DNA of 8,127 bases from Syntrophaceae bacterium UBA4810 (lineage in GTDB: Bacteria; Desulfobacterota; Syntrophia; Syntrophales; Smithellaceae): assembly GCA_002402545.1 (NCBI GenBank), contig DHGA01000025.1, positions 269 through 8,395 on the forward strand. The letters run 5' to 3'. Shown here in pieces: positions 1 to 7,122 of the stretch. The position numbers and the translations under genes were made by a program. The notes under the pieces were generated by a model, which saw only the letters and a list, made by a program, of their open reading frames with translations, did no database searches and had not been told where the DNA came from. Numbering within the stretch: the first letter of the stretch is position 1; the number at the start of each line of letters is the position of its first letter.

Positions 1-1391
1 AGAGGATTTGCCGGATAAGGATTCGCGGCGGAAAGCTGATAAAGAGTTTCCGCGTCGCCCTGATTAGCGCCGATCTTCGGAATGGAATCTCCCGGCTGGA
101 AAAAGCCTGTTTCATCAACTCCAAAACCCCTAGCGCGCGCGACTTTATCCAACGGCTCTCCCGCTTTTATTTTTTCCAAAATCAGCCGGGCTTCCTCGGC
201 GGCAAGGCGGTTTTTTTCAAAAAAGACATAATGTTTTCTTACTTCGTTTTCAATTTCCTTAAACTGTGGCACATAAGAAGCTTTTTTCTCAACGAGTTCA
301 ATAAGATAATAACCACTGTCTTTCATCAGAATTCGGCTTAACTCCCCTTCTCTTAATTCCAGGATCTCCTTTTCAAAACCTTTCACAGAAGCGAATTCCT
401 GTGGCGGATTATCCACGGGGAAAAACCCGGTTCTGCTAATAACCAAATTATGTTTTCTGCCGTATTCGTCAAAATTATTTTCCTGATAAATCACATCCCG
501 CGCTTTTTTTGCCTCGGCCTGAGCTTTTTGCGCTCCCCTGTTCATGCTGAGCTCTTTGAAGATAAGGCTTCTTGCCTCGGCAAAAGATAATTGCTTGCCC
601 GCCTTATCGCGGTAACTGTCTTTATGCAGATTGTAATAATCTCGGACCTCGGCGTCGCTAATAGAACCAATCGCGAAAGCCGCCGCGGGAAAATATAGAT
701 ATTTTACCTTTACCTGTTCAGGGCGCCGAAACGCGGCGCTGTTGCCGGTTAAATATTTTTCCAGTTCGCCGGCGGTGGGAGAAATTGTTTTTTTGACATT
801 CTGGCCCGATATTTTCACATACTGAAGATTAATCTTCTGGTTTTGCAAAACGAACAGATCAAAAACTTCCTCTTCGGAAACTTTGATTCCCTCGCGGACA
901 ATCATTTCTATTCTGCTGGCCATCTGATTGACTCTCTGGAGTTCTTCAAAATCTTCGGCGGAAATCCGGTTGGCGCGCAGCATCTCACGGTATTTGCGTT
1001 CATCAAAAATGCCGTTTGTCTGAAACGCCGGAACGGACGTAATCATCTCCCGCAATTCTTCATCCGATACCCTTACTTTTAAATCTTCGGCCTTGGAAAT
1101 AATGACGTGCCGGCTGATGAGATCGTCATAAGTTTTTTGTTTAAGATCCATTTGCTTAAGGATTTCCGGAGAAATATTAGCGCCATAGCGCTGCCGGATC
1201 ATATCCATTGTTCTTTCATATTCCGTGTGAAATTCCGCCGTGCTGATGACTCTTCCATCCACAATGGCTATGACCGAAGCGGCCTGGGAACCCCTGTCGG
1301 TACCGAAATAAAGCACAAATACGATAATGATGATGGCGATGACGGCAAGCATAAACCAGCCGCGCGCGTGTTTACGAAAAAATTTTAGCAT
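1..1391 (-). CDS. PpiD/SurA-type membrane-anchored periplasmic foldase (3' end outside window)
   Basis: The frame is open from ATG 1391-1389 to the window edge (463 codons, no stop), preceded by an AGGAG Shine-Dalgarno at about 1396-1400. Residues 1-11 are basic and residues 12-30 form one hydrophobic segment (WFMLAVIAIIIIVFVLYFG), so the protein is probably an inner-membrane anchor with a periplasmic body. Residues about 38-190 match the SurA/PpiD N-terminal chaperone domain: a VDGRVIS start, then VSDEEL, the PAFQ-x-G-FDERKY block and ISAEDFEE. Residues about 240-300 are a charged helical linker. Residues 304-371 resemble a parvulin (rotamase) module, with TGFF, then LREGELS and GYYLIELVEKK, but without the usual GGDLG signature. 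A second TGFF-containing module starts near 404 and runs off the edge. By family knowledge it would assist folding of exported proteins. Whether it has isomerase activity is doubtful. It is transcribed divergently from mreB. I am confident of the family, less so of the exact name (ppiD-like). Confidence 0.9.
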   Translation of the reverse strand, partial: MLKFFRKHARGWFMLAVIAIIIIVFVLYFGTDRGSQAASVIAIVDGRVISTAEFHTEYERTMDMIRQRYGANISPEILKQMDLKQKTYDDLISRHVIISKAEDLKVRVSDEELREMITSVPAFQTNGIFDERKYREMLRANRISAEDFEELQRVNQMASRIEMIVREGIKVSEEEVFDLFVLQNQKINLQYVKISGQNVKKTISPTAGELEKYLTGNSAAFRRPEQVKVKYLYFPAAAFAIGSISDAEVRDYYNLHKDSYRDKAGKQLSFAEARSLIFKELSMNRGAQKAQAEAKKARDVIYQENNFDEYGRKHNLVISRTGFFPVDNPPQEFASVKGFEKEILELREGELSRILMKDSGYYLIELVEKKASYVPQFKEIENEVRKHYVFFEKNRLAAEEARLILEKIKAGEPLDKVARARGFGVDETGFFQPGDSIPKIGANQGDAETLYQLSAANPYPANP

Positions 1392-1491
1392 AGAATCTCC
1401 TCAAAAAATGATTAAAGCTTCAGACGATTGTTTGTTTCTAGGTTTCCCTATTACAGTCATATGTAAAATGCAAATATAATTTAAAAAGGCG

Positions 1492-1520
1492 TTGATAAGA
1501 GGGGGGAAATACGGTATAGA
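1492..1520 (+). promoter_or_regulatory. Candidate sigma70 promoter for the mreB operon
   Basis: TTGATA at 1492-1497 (5 of 6 to the -35 consensus) lies exactly 17 nt before TATAGA at 1515-1520 (4 of 6 to the -10 consensus). The spacer carries a run of G residues. Transcription would start near 1527, giving a leader of about 53 nt before the mreB ATG at 1580. A perfect TATAAT at 1475-1480 also exists, but its best -35 at 18-nt spacing (TTACAG) is poor, so I rank it second. This is sequence matching only. Confidence 0.5.
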
Positions 1521-1525
1521 AAACC

Positions 1526-1543
1526 GTCGTTCAGCCGGACGAC
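1526..1543 (+). promoter_or_regulatory. 5'-leader hairpin upstream of mreB
   Basis: GTCGTTC (1526-1532) pairs with GGACGAC (1537-1543) in seven pairs including one G-U, around the four-base loop AGCC. It lies at the start site predicted from the 1492-1520 promoter, so it could be a 5'-end stabilising hairpin. A second possible stem, ACGGT 1511-1515 with ACCGT 1523-1527, shares two bases with it and overlaps the -10, so both cannot form completely. No U run follows, so it is not an intrinsic terminator. Confidence 0.35.
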
Positions 1544-1570
1544 AAATTATTTTTCTGACAGTTAATGCTT

Positions 1571-1575
1571 GGAGG
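1571..1575 (+). promoter_or_regulatory. mreB ribosome binding site (decides the start)
   Basis: GGAGG lies 4 nt before ATG 1580. The upstream in-frame ATG at 1565 has no purine-rich site before it, and using it would place this Shine-Dalgarno inside the gene. The protein starting at 1580 begins MLFDYILGRFSND, which is how I know MreB proteins of this type to begin. Confidence 0.8.
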
Positions 1576-1579
1576 ATTA

Positions 1580-2617
1580 ATGCTTTTTGATTATATTTTA
1601 GGACGTTTTTCCAACGATCTGGCCATAGATTTAGGCACGGCAAACACTCTTGTCTATGTCAAAGGAAAAGGAATTGTTCTGGACGAACCATCCGTCGTGG
1701 CAGTGCATCAGGACGCGCGGGGCGTAAAAAAGGTTTTGGCCGTCGGCACTGAAGCTAAAATAATGATTGGGCGCACACCGGGAAACATTACCGCGATCAG
1801 ACCTTTACGCGACGGCGTTATCGCCGATTTTGACGTGACCGAAGCAATGCTCAAACATTTCATCTTGAAAGTACATAACCGAAAAGCTCTCGTTCATCCA
1901 CGAATTATCGTAGCGGTTCCCTCAGGAATCACCCAGGTGGAAAGACGCGCGGTGCGCGAAACAGTCGAATCTGCCGGCGCGCGTGAAATTTACATTATTG
2001 AAGAACCTATGGCGGCGGCAATCGGAGCGGGGTTGCCGATTGCTGATCCCACAAGCTCCATGGTCGTCGATATCGGCGGCGGTACAACGGAAGTGGCCGT
2101 TATTTCTATGGCCGGCATAGTATATTCCAAGTCGGTTAAGGTTGCCGGTGATAAAATTGACGAAGCCATCATCCAGTATATGAAACGCAAATATAATCTG
2201 CTTATCGGCGAAAGAACGGCGGAAAACATAAAATTTGAAATGGCGTGCGCTTATCCTCTGGACGAAATAAAAGTTGGCGACGTCAAAGGCCGTGACTTAA
2301 TTGCCGGAATTCCAAAAATCATCGAAAGCAATTCCGAAGAAATCAGAGAAGCGATTAACGAACCTCTCACGATAATTGTAGACGCGATTAAAGACGCCCT
2401 GGAAAACTCTCCGCCGGAACTTGCCGGAGACATTGTCGATAGGGGCATCGTGCTTACCGGCGGCGGGGCTCTGCTGCAAAACCTTGATATTCTCATCAGA
2501 GAAGAAACCGGATTGCCCATAACAATAACAGATGATCCTCTTTCCGCGGTGGTCCGAGGCGCGGGCATGGCCTTAGATCAACTCGACATGCTCAAAGAAA
2601 TCGCTGTTCAGGTTTAA
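1580..2617 (+). CDS. mreB: Rod shape-determining protein MreB (bacterial actin homologue)
   Basis: This is a complete 345-residue protein of normal MreB length. The actin-fold nucleotide-binding motifs are all present: phosphate-1 loop DLGTANTLVYVKGKG from residue 17, phosphate-2 loop DIGGGTTEV from residue 164, and adenosine motif TGGGALL from residue 293. The conserved blocks RPLRDGVIADFDVTEAML, EEPMAAAIGAGLPI and RKYNLLIGERTAE also fit MreB closely. The hydrophobic N-terminus (MLFDYILGRF) fits the membrane-binding element known in Gram-negative MreB. By family knowledge it forms ATP-dependent antiparallel filaments under the inner membrane and steers the Rod complex during side-wall growth. 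It is the first gene of mreBCD-mrdAB, behind its own promoter candidate. A start at 1565 would add five residues but lacks a ribosome binding site. Confidence 0.97.
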   Translation: MLFDYILGRFSNDLAIDLGTANTLVYVKGKGIVLDEPSVVAVHQDARGVKKVLAVGTEAKIMIGRTPGNITAIRPLRDGVIADFDVTEAMLKHFILKVHNRKALVHPRIIVAVPSGITQVERRAVRETVESAGAREIYIIEEPMAAAIGAGLPIADPTSSMVVDIGGGTTEVAVISMAGIVYSKSVKVAGDKIDEAIIQYMKRKYNLLIGERTAENIKFEMACAYPLDEIKVGDVKGRDLIAGIPKIIESNSEEIREAINEPLTIIVDAIKDALENSPPELAGDIVDRGIVLTGGGALLQNLDILIREETGLPITITDDPLSAVVRGAGMALDQLDMLKEIAVQV

Positions 2618-2711
2618 AAGCGTCCGGCAATAAAAGCACATTGCGACGCCACCATCACTTATTATCTGCTGCCGGCGCGAATTTATGATTATTTGTTCAA
2701 TCGGATAAAAA
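2618..2711 (+). other. mreB-mreC spacer with long-range inverted repeat
   Basis: This 94-nt gap is the longest inside the mre-mrd operon. CCGGCA at 2624-2629 is perfectly complementary to TGCCGG at 2670-2675 across a 40-nt loop. A competing short stem pairs GCAA 2627-2630 with TTGC 2641-2644. There is no U run after either, so I see no intrinsic terminator, and I found no convincing -35/-10 pair for mreC. Read-through from mreB is the simplest reading. The structure could be an mRNA processing or stability element, which is inference. Confidence 0.3.
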
Positions 2712-3539
2712 ATGTTTTTTCTCAAAAATTATAAATCTATTATTTTTGTGGTTCTTCTGTTTCTCTTCGCTCTGATCATGTTATCTTACAACACAAAATA
2801 TGATAAGGGTGGGGGATTTTTCCGGAAAATCATCATGGAGGCGTCGGCACCTTTCCAAAAATTAGCGCACGTTACAGTAAAAAGCGTGGGCAACTCATGG
2901 GATCGATATGTCTTCCTTATCGGCCTGGTTGAAGAAAACAAAAAATTAACTAAAACGATCAGCGAGCTGGAAGCCGAGCTTCTTTTTTATAAAGAAGGTT
3001 ATTCCGAAACGGAAAGATTGCGTAAACTGCTCGCCCTGAAAGAATCACTCGGCTACTCTTTTATCGCCGCCCGTGTTATCGCCAGAGAGCAGGGGGCACT
3101 TTCCAAAACCATTATAATAGACAAAGGTTCTTTTGACGGTTTAAAATCGGGCATGCCCGTTATCGCGCCTCCCGGCCTGGTCGGACGCGTGGTTCATGTT
3201 TCGTGGAATGTCACCAAGGTGCTGCTCATTACCGACAAAAACAGCAATGTTGATGTTTTACTGGACAGGACACGCGTTCAGGGAATTTTCAGCGGCGAGG
3301 GATTGCGCGGCGGGAAGTTGAAATATATAACTAAAAATCAGGATGTTATTGCGGGTGACGTTGTCATGTCTTCCGGCATGGGCGGCGTATTCCCCAAAGG
3401 ATTGTTTGTCGGCCAGGTGAGAGACGTGACAAAACCGGATACGGAACTTTTTTTTAATATCAGCGTTACTCCCTATATTGATTTTTCAAAATTAGAAGAA
3501 GTGCTGATTCTGGTTTCTGAAGAAAAAGGCAAGAAGTAA
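2712..3539 (+). CDS. mreC: Rod shape-determining protein MreC
   Basis: This is a complete 275-residue protein. It has a short cytoplasmic N-terminus and one transmembrane helix at residues 9-26 (SIIFVVLLFLFALIMLSY). A likely coiled coil follows at about 70-112 (EENKKLTKTISELEAELLFYK and onward), then a periplasmic beta-domain at about 115-268. The beta-domain contains DKGSFDGLKSGMPVIAPPGLVGRV from residue 137, TDKNSNVDVLLDRTRVQGI, and GMGGVFPKGLFVGQV, all typical of MreC. By family knowledge MreC is the periplasmic scaffold of the elongasome and activates PBP2-RodA. It follows mreB by 94 nt and is followed by mreD after 2 nt. The Shine-Dalgarno is weak (GGA about 7 nt before the ATG). I see no truncation or missing segment. 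Confidence 0.95.
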   Translation: MFFLKNYKSIIFVVLLFLFALIMLSYNTKYDKGGGFFRKIIMEASAPFQKLAHVTVKSVGNSWDRYVFLIGLVEENKKLTKTISELEAELLFYKEGYSETERLRKLLALKESLGYSFIAARVIAREQGALSKTIIIDKGSFDGLKSGMPVIAPPGLVGRVVHVSWNVTKVLLITDKNSNVDVLLDRTRVQGIFSGEGLRGGKLKYITKNQDVIAGDVVMSSGMGGVFPKGLFVGQVRDVTKPDTELFFNISVTPYIDFSKLEEVLILVSEEKGKK

Positions 3540-3541
3540 AA

Positions 3542-4081
3542 ATGGTTTATTATTTATTTTTGCCATTATTATCTATTTTGCTCATCGCGCTGCAGATAGC
3601 TGTTGCCGATGTACTGTTTTCCGGACGCCTGGTTATCGAAATATCTCTCATTGCCGTAATTTACGCGGGGTTTCGTCTGGATCTAATTAAGGGCGCCGCG
3701 CTTGCTTTTGTGTTCGGTTTTGTTTTTGATTGTCTTGTGGGCTCCGTAACAGGACTATTTACCTTAATTTATCTTTTGATTTTTGTTGTTTCTTTTGTCG
3801 TGTCTTTTGTTATGGATACCGACAAACTTCATTTTGTCGCGCTGTTTGGCTTTGTGTGCGCTTTGATAGAACAGCTGCTTGTTGTGCTGTTTTACAACCT
3901 GCTAATGCAATTTGACGCGGCACTCAGCATCCCATTTATTCTTTTGCCGCAGGCTATGCTTATCGGCCTGTTTGCTCCCGTGTTTTTTTATTTGATGCGC
4001 CGATTAGAGGTGTTTGTTTATGGAAAACCGTTTCACCGGATTGAACGCTCCGGAGACTCCCGAATTTCGGCAGAAATTTAA
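3542..4081 (+). CDS. mreD: Rod shape-determining protein MreD
   Basis: This is a complete, very hydrophobic 179-residue protein with five to six predicted membrane segments, starting at residues 3-26. The FGFVFDCLVGS-x-TGLF block in the second third resembles the conserved loop of MreD (G-x-x-x-D-x-hydrophobic-G). MreD proteins diverge strongly, so size, topology and position between mreC and mrdA carry much of the call. It starts 2 nt after the mreC stop with only a weak purine-rich stretch ahead, which suggests translational coupling. Its last 20 or so codons form a polar tail (FHRIERSGDSRISAEI) that overlaps the start of mrdA by 62 nt in another frame. By family knowledge MreD is an inner-membrane partner of MreC that modulates PBP2-RodA activation. 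Confidence 0.9.
   Translation: MVYYLFLPLLSILLIALQIAVADVLFSGRLVIEISLIAVIYAGFRLDLIKGAALAFVFGFVFDCLVGSVTGLFTLIYLLIFVVSFVVSFVMDTDKLHFVALFGFVCALIEQLLVVLFYNLLMQFDAALSIPFILLPQAMLIGLFAPVFFYLMRRLEVFVYGKPFHRIERSGDSRISAEI
4006..4012 (+). promoter_or_regulatory. mrdA ribosome binding site within mreD (decides the start)
   Basis: AGAGGTG ends 7 nt before ATG 4020, a good spacing. An in-frame TTG at 4014 would extend the protein by two residues but lies only 1 nt after this site, so ATG 4020 is preferred. The site lies inside mreD, so ribosomes translating mreD pass over it. This supports coupled translation of MreD and PBP2. Confidence 0.75.
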
Positions 4082-5906
4082 AGTTGTTTTCAGCGTAGTG
4101 CTGATTGTATTTTCTCTTCTGCTGATCAGGCTCTGGTATCTACAGGTTATTAAGGCAACGGAGCTGAGAGAGCGCTCGGAGAGCAACTCTGTCCGCTTCC
4201 GCAAAATTATCCCCATGCGTGGTGTGATCACGGACAGAAACGGCGTGGTCATTGCCGATAATCTGCCTTCATTTGACGTTGTCTATATGCCCGGCACAAC
4301 TGAGGATAACGAACAGTTAGTATCCCGCCTTCAAATACTTTACGCGCGCAAAAAAATGCAAATCGATCTGAGCAGTCAATACTCTAAAAAGGCAAGGCCT
4401 TTTATGCCCGTCAAGCTGGAAAGAAATGTCGGCATGGAAAAAGTGGCGATCGTGGAAGCAAACTCGGTGACTTTACCCGGTATATATGTGGATGTTTCAC
4501 CCATGCGCTTGTATCCGCAGGGAGAAATAACCGCTTCTTTGCTCGGCTATACGGGCGAAGTAGATAAAGATGATTTGGAAAGCGGGGATTCCGAATACAC
4601 TCTTGGGGATATTGCCGGGAAACATGGAGTGGAAAAAGTTCTGGATTCCTATTTGCGTGGACGCAACGGCGCTGAACTGGTGGAAGTAAATGTCCATGAA
4701 AAAGAAATTCAGAATCTGGGGCGCGTAGAACCTCAGCCCGGCAGTAATGTCGTCATGACCATAGATTCCGACGTGCAAAAAGCCGCCTGGCTGGGCTTAA
4801 ACGGAAAAGCAGGTTCCGCCATCGCGCTGGATCCCAGAGACGGGGCCATACTGGCCATGGTCAGCACGCCTTCTTTTGACCCGCACTTATTTAACATGGG
4901 TATCACCGCCGAACACTGGCGCGATTTGCTGCAAAATCCGCTGGCGCCGATGACCAACAAGGTTGTCTCCGGGCAATATCCTCCGGGCTCGACTTACAAA
5001 CTGATTATCGCCGCCGCCGGACTGGAAGAAGGCATTATTACTCCGCACAAACAATTCTTCTGCGGCGGCGGATTTACGATGGGAAACCGAACTTTCCGAT
5101 GCTGGAAGAAAGGCGGCCACGGACACGTGTCGCTGCACCGGGCTCTCGTCGAATCCTGTGATGTTTATTTTTATAACGTGGGCAAACTTCTCGGCCCTGA
5201 TAAAATTGCGAAATACGCGCGTCTTTTCGGTTTGGGACAACCGACCGGCATTGCTTTCCCCAACGAAAAAACCGGTATCGTCCCTTCGCAACAATGGAAA
5301 TTAGCCAGAATGAAACAGCCGTGGCTCCCCGGAGAAACCATATCCATAGCTATCGGCCAGGGATATAACCTGCTCACTCCGTTGCAGTTGGCCAACGCTT
5401 ACGCGGCTTTTGCCAACGGCGGTATTATCTGGCAACCTTATTATCTACAGCGTATCGAATCTTTCGATGGCAAAAAACTTAAGGAATTTAAACCAGTCAA
5501 AATCGGAAACCTTACTTTAAAAAAAGAGACTTTTGATGTTTTGAGCAAGGCTCTGTGGGGCGTGGTTAATGAAGAGGGCGGCACGGGAAGGAACGCCATG
5601 GTATTAAACGCGAATGTCTGCGGAAAGACGGGAACCTCACAGGTTATCGGCTTGCCCCAGGACGCGAGAGCGCGGCTTGCCAAAAGAATCAGAGATATGC
5701 ATAAAGACCACGCTTTATTTGTGTGTTACGCGCCGCAAAAAAATCCGGAAATAGCAATCGCTGTGATTGTGGAAAATGCCGGCGGCGGCGGTGCGGTAGC
5801 CGCTCCTATCGCCCGTCAAATGCTGGAAGCTTATTTCAAAAAACAGGCGCAGGAGAAAAAACCAGTGGCTATCGCGCAAAGCGCGGCTGTGCGGAAAAAC
5901 CAATGA
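4020..5906 (+). CDS. mrdA: Penicillin-binding protein 2 (PBP2), elongasome D,D-transpeptidase
   Basis: This is a complete 628-residue class B penicillin-binding protein. A short cytoplasmic N-terminus precedes one transmembrane helix at residues 21-41. The dimerisation/pedestal domain follows, opening with RGVITDRNGVVIADN (67-81). The transpeptidase domain carries all three active-site motifs: S-x-x-K as STYK with nucleophile Ser324, the second motif as SCD (379-381) in a SCDVYFYNVG context as usual for PBP2, and KTG (536-538). The CGGGFTMGNRTFRCWKKGGHG block also marks PBP2 rather than the division enzyme PBP3. By family knowledge it cross-links new side-wall peptidoglycan with RodA and is the target of mecillinam in enterobacteria. 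It overlaps mreD by 62 nt and is followed by rodA after 17 nt. The C-terminal tail of about 20 residues (after EAYFKKQ) is polar and probably unstructured. Confidence 0.97.
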   Translation: MENRFTGLNAPETPEFRQKFKVVFSVVLIVFSLLLIRLWYLQVIKATELRERSESNSVRFRKIIPMRGVITDRNGVVIADNLPSFDVVYMPGTTEDNEQLVSRLQILYARKKMQIDLSSQYSKKARPFMPVKLERNVGMEKVAIVEANSVTLPGIYVDVSPMRLYPQGEITASLLGYTGEVDKDDLESGDSEYTLGDIAGKHGVEKVLDSYLRGRNGAELVEVNVHEKEIQNLGRVEPQPGSNVVMTIDSDVQKAAWLGLNGKAGSAIALDPRDGAILAMVSTPSFDPHLFNMGITAEHWRDLLQNPLAPMTNKVVSGQYPPGSTYKLIIAAAGLEEGIITPHKQFFCGGGFTMGNRTFRCWKKGGHGHVSLHRALVESCDVYFYNVGKLLGPDKIAKYARLFGLGQPTGIAFPNEKTGIVPSQQWKLARMKQPWLPGETISIAIGQGYNLLTPLQLANAYAAFANGGIIWQPYYLQRIESFDGKKLKEFKPVKIGNLTLKKETFDVLSKALWGVVNEEGGTGRNAMVLNANVCGKTGTSQVIGLPQDARARLAKRIRDMHKDHALFVCYAPQKNPEIAIAVIVENAGGGGAVAAPIARQMLEAYFKKQAQEKKPVAIAQSAAVRKNQ

Positions 5907-5923
5907 ACTAATCGGGAAAGACT

Positions 5924-7045
5924 ATGCTGTTTCTCAAATATGACAAACGTAATTATCGTGACTTTGACTGGGCGCTCCTGGCAATTGTGCTTTCTATTTG
6001 CGCGATAGGAATTATAAACATTTACTCCGCGGGACACAGCTACGGCGGCGCGGGAGAACAATCACCTTTTTATATAAAGCAACTTCTGTGGATATTGCTT
6101 GGATTAATCGCGATGATTGTCGCGTTTCTTATCGATTACCGATTTCTCGCCCGCGGCGCTTACGTGATTTTTGGAATCACCATCGCGCTTTTGCTGCTTG
6201 TTCATCTTTTCGGCTACACCATGCATGGTTCACAAAGATGGATTTCTATAGGCGGGCTTGTGATCCAGCCTTCTGAACTGATGAAAATCGCGATTATACT
6301 TGTTCTGGCCAGATATTTTGAAGATCATAAGTCCGCGAAGCCTTATAAGCTCAGACAGCTTTTCATCCCCGCGCTTATTGTTTTGCTTCCTTTTGTGCTG
6401 ATTCTGAAACAGCCGGATTTGGGCACGGCGCTGGTTATCCTGCTTATTTCCGCTTCTGTTATTTTCTTTATCGGGGTCAACTGGAAATCTTTGCTTATCG
6501 CGTTTTCCGGAGTTTTGTTATCAGTTCCAATCGTGTGGCACTTTCTGAAAGACTATCAAAAAGAGAGGCTGATCATCTTCTTTAATCCGGAAAGAGATCC
6601 GCTGGGCGCCGGCTATCACATTATTCAATCCATGATCGCGATTGGCTCGGGAGGCCTTCTGGGAAAGGGTTTTTTAAGCGGCTCACAGACGCAATTAAAA
6701 TTCTTACCGGAACAGCAAACGGACTTTGTGTTTTCCGTTTTCGCGGAAGAGTGGGGATTTATCGGTGGATTTATTTTACTCATTTTATTTATGTCGCTTA
6801 TTTTATGGGCTTTTAAAATTGCCTTGCACGCGCGGGACTTATTAGGCACTATTATCGCGTTTGGAATAGCTTCACTTCTTTCCTGGCAGGTATGTATTAA
6901 CATAGGGATGGTTCTGGGGGTGCTGCCGGTGGTCGGCATTCCACTTCCTTTTTTAAGCTACGGCGGCTCGGCCATGGTTTCTTTAATGGCGGGCATTGGA
7001 TTGTTGATGAATATCAACGCGCGAAGATTTATTATGCATAAATAA
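5924..7045 (+). CDS. mrdB: RodA, SEDS-family peptidoglycan glycosyltransferase
   Basis: This is a complete 373-residue polytopic protein of normal RodA length with about ten membrane segments. SEDS hallmarks are visible: IQPSELMKIA (114-123), KQPDLGTAL (162-170), the large periplasmic loop NPERDPLGAGYHIIQS-x-IAIGSGG (221-243), the LPEQQTDFVF segment with the conserved Asp267 that family knowledge assigns to catalysis, and GIPLPFLSYGGSAM (338-351). The N-terminus (DFDWALLAIVLSICAIGIINIYSA) is RodA-like rather than FtsW-like. By family knowledge it polymerises lipid II into glycan strands and works as a pair with PBP2, whose gene lies 17 nt upstream. The ribosome binding site is modest (GGGAAAG, 4 nt before the ATG). 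No terminator is seen after it. Confidence 0.96.
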   Translation: MLFLKYDKRNYRDFDWALLAIVLSICAIGIINIYSAGHSYGGAGEQSPFYIKQLLWILLGLIAMIVAFLIDYRFLARGAYVIFGITIALLLLVHLFGYTMHGSQRWISIGGLVIQPSELMKIAIILVLARYFEDHKSAKPYKLRQLFIPALIVLLPFVLILKQPDLGTALVILLISASVIFFIGVNWKSLLIAFSGVLLSVPIVWHFLKDYQKERLIIFFNPERDPLGAGYHIIQSMIAIGSGGLLGKGFLSGSQTQLKFLPEQQTDFVFSVFAEEWGFIGGFILLILFMSLILWAFKIALHARDLLGTIIAFGIASLLSWQVCINIGMVLGVLPVVGIPLPFLSYGGSAMVSLMAGIGLLMNINARRFIMHK

Positions 7046-7056
7046 ATATCTGTGCT

Positions 7057-7076
7057 ATTTTAAGGGACCTAAAAAT
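7057..7076. promoter_or_regulatory. Near-perfect dyad between rodA and the bactofilin gene
   Basis: ATTTTAAGG (7057-7065) and CCTAAAAAT (7068-7076) are inverted copies with eight of nine positions symmetric around a central GA. The two-base centre cannot be an RNA loop, so a terminator is unlikely. It could be a DNA-binding site or chance in an AT-rich spacer. I see no good -35/-10 pair here. Confidence 0.2.
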
Positions 7077-7106
7077 TTACATCGATTTACCATGAGAAAT
7101 TAAGGC

Positions 7107-7112
7107 AGGAGG
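7107..7112 (+). promoter_or_regulatory. Strong ribosome binding site of the bactofilin gene
   Basis: A perfect AGGAGG ends 10 nt before ATG 7123. It is the strongest Shine-Dalgarno in the window, better than those of mreC, mreD and rodA. If the gene is read from the mreB promoter, this suggests the bactofilin is made at a higher level per message than its upstream neighbours (inference). Confidence 0.75.
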
Positions 7113-7122
7113 CATATAGATC

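Noticed and set aside
843..1388. Two plus-strand open frames (843-1082 and 1107-1388)
   Set aside because: They lie antisense to the PpiD/SurA-type gene, whose minus-strand frame is open throughout and matches a known family. Their peptides resemble nothing I know.
1451..1480. Second mreB promoter with TATAAT at 1475-1480
   Set aside because: The -10 is perfect, but no acceptable -35 is found at 15-19 nt spacing (best TTACAG). It is kept only as an alternative to the 1492-1520 promoter.
1565..1579. Earlier ATG for mreB at 1565
   Set aside because: It has no ribosome site, and it would turn the GGAGG at 1571-1575 into coding sequence. The start at 1580 gives the usual MreB N-terminus.
1401..1643. 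Minus-strand open frame across the mreB promoter region
   Set aside because: It overlaps the start of mreB and the promoter, and its peptide has no recognisable domain. The better minus-strand gene starts at 1391.
4014..4019. TTG start for PBP2 at 4014
   Set aside because: It is one base after the Shine-Dalgarno. ATG 4020 has proper spacing and differs by only two residues.
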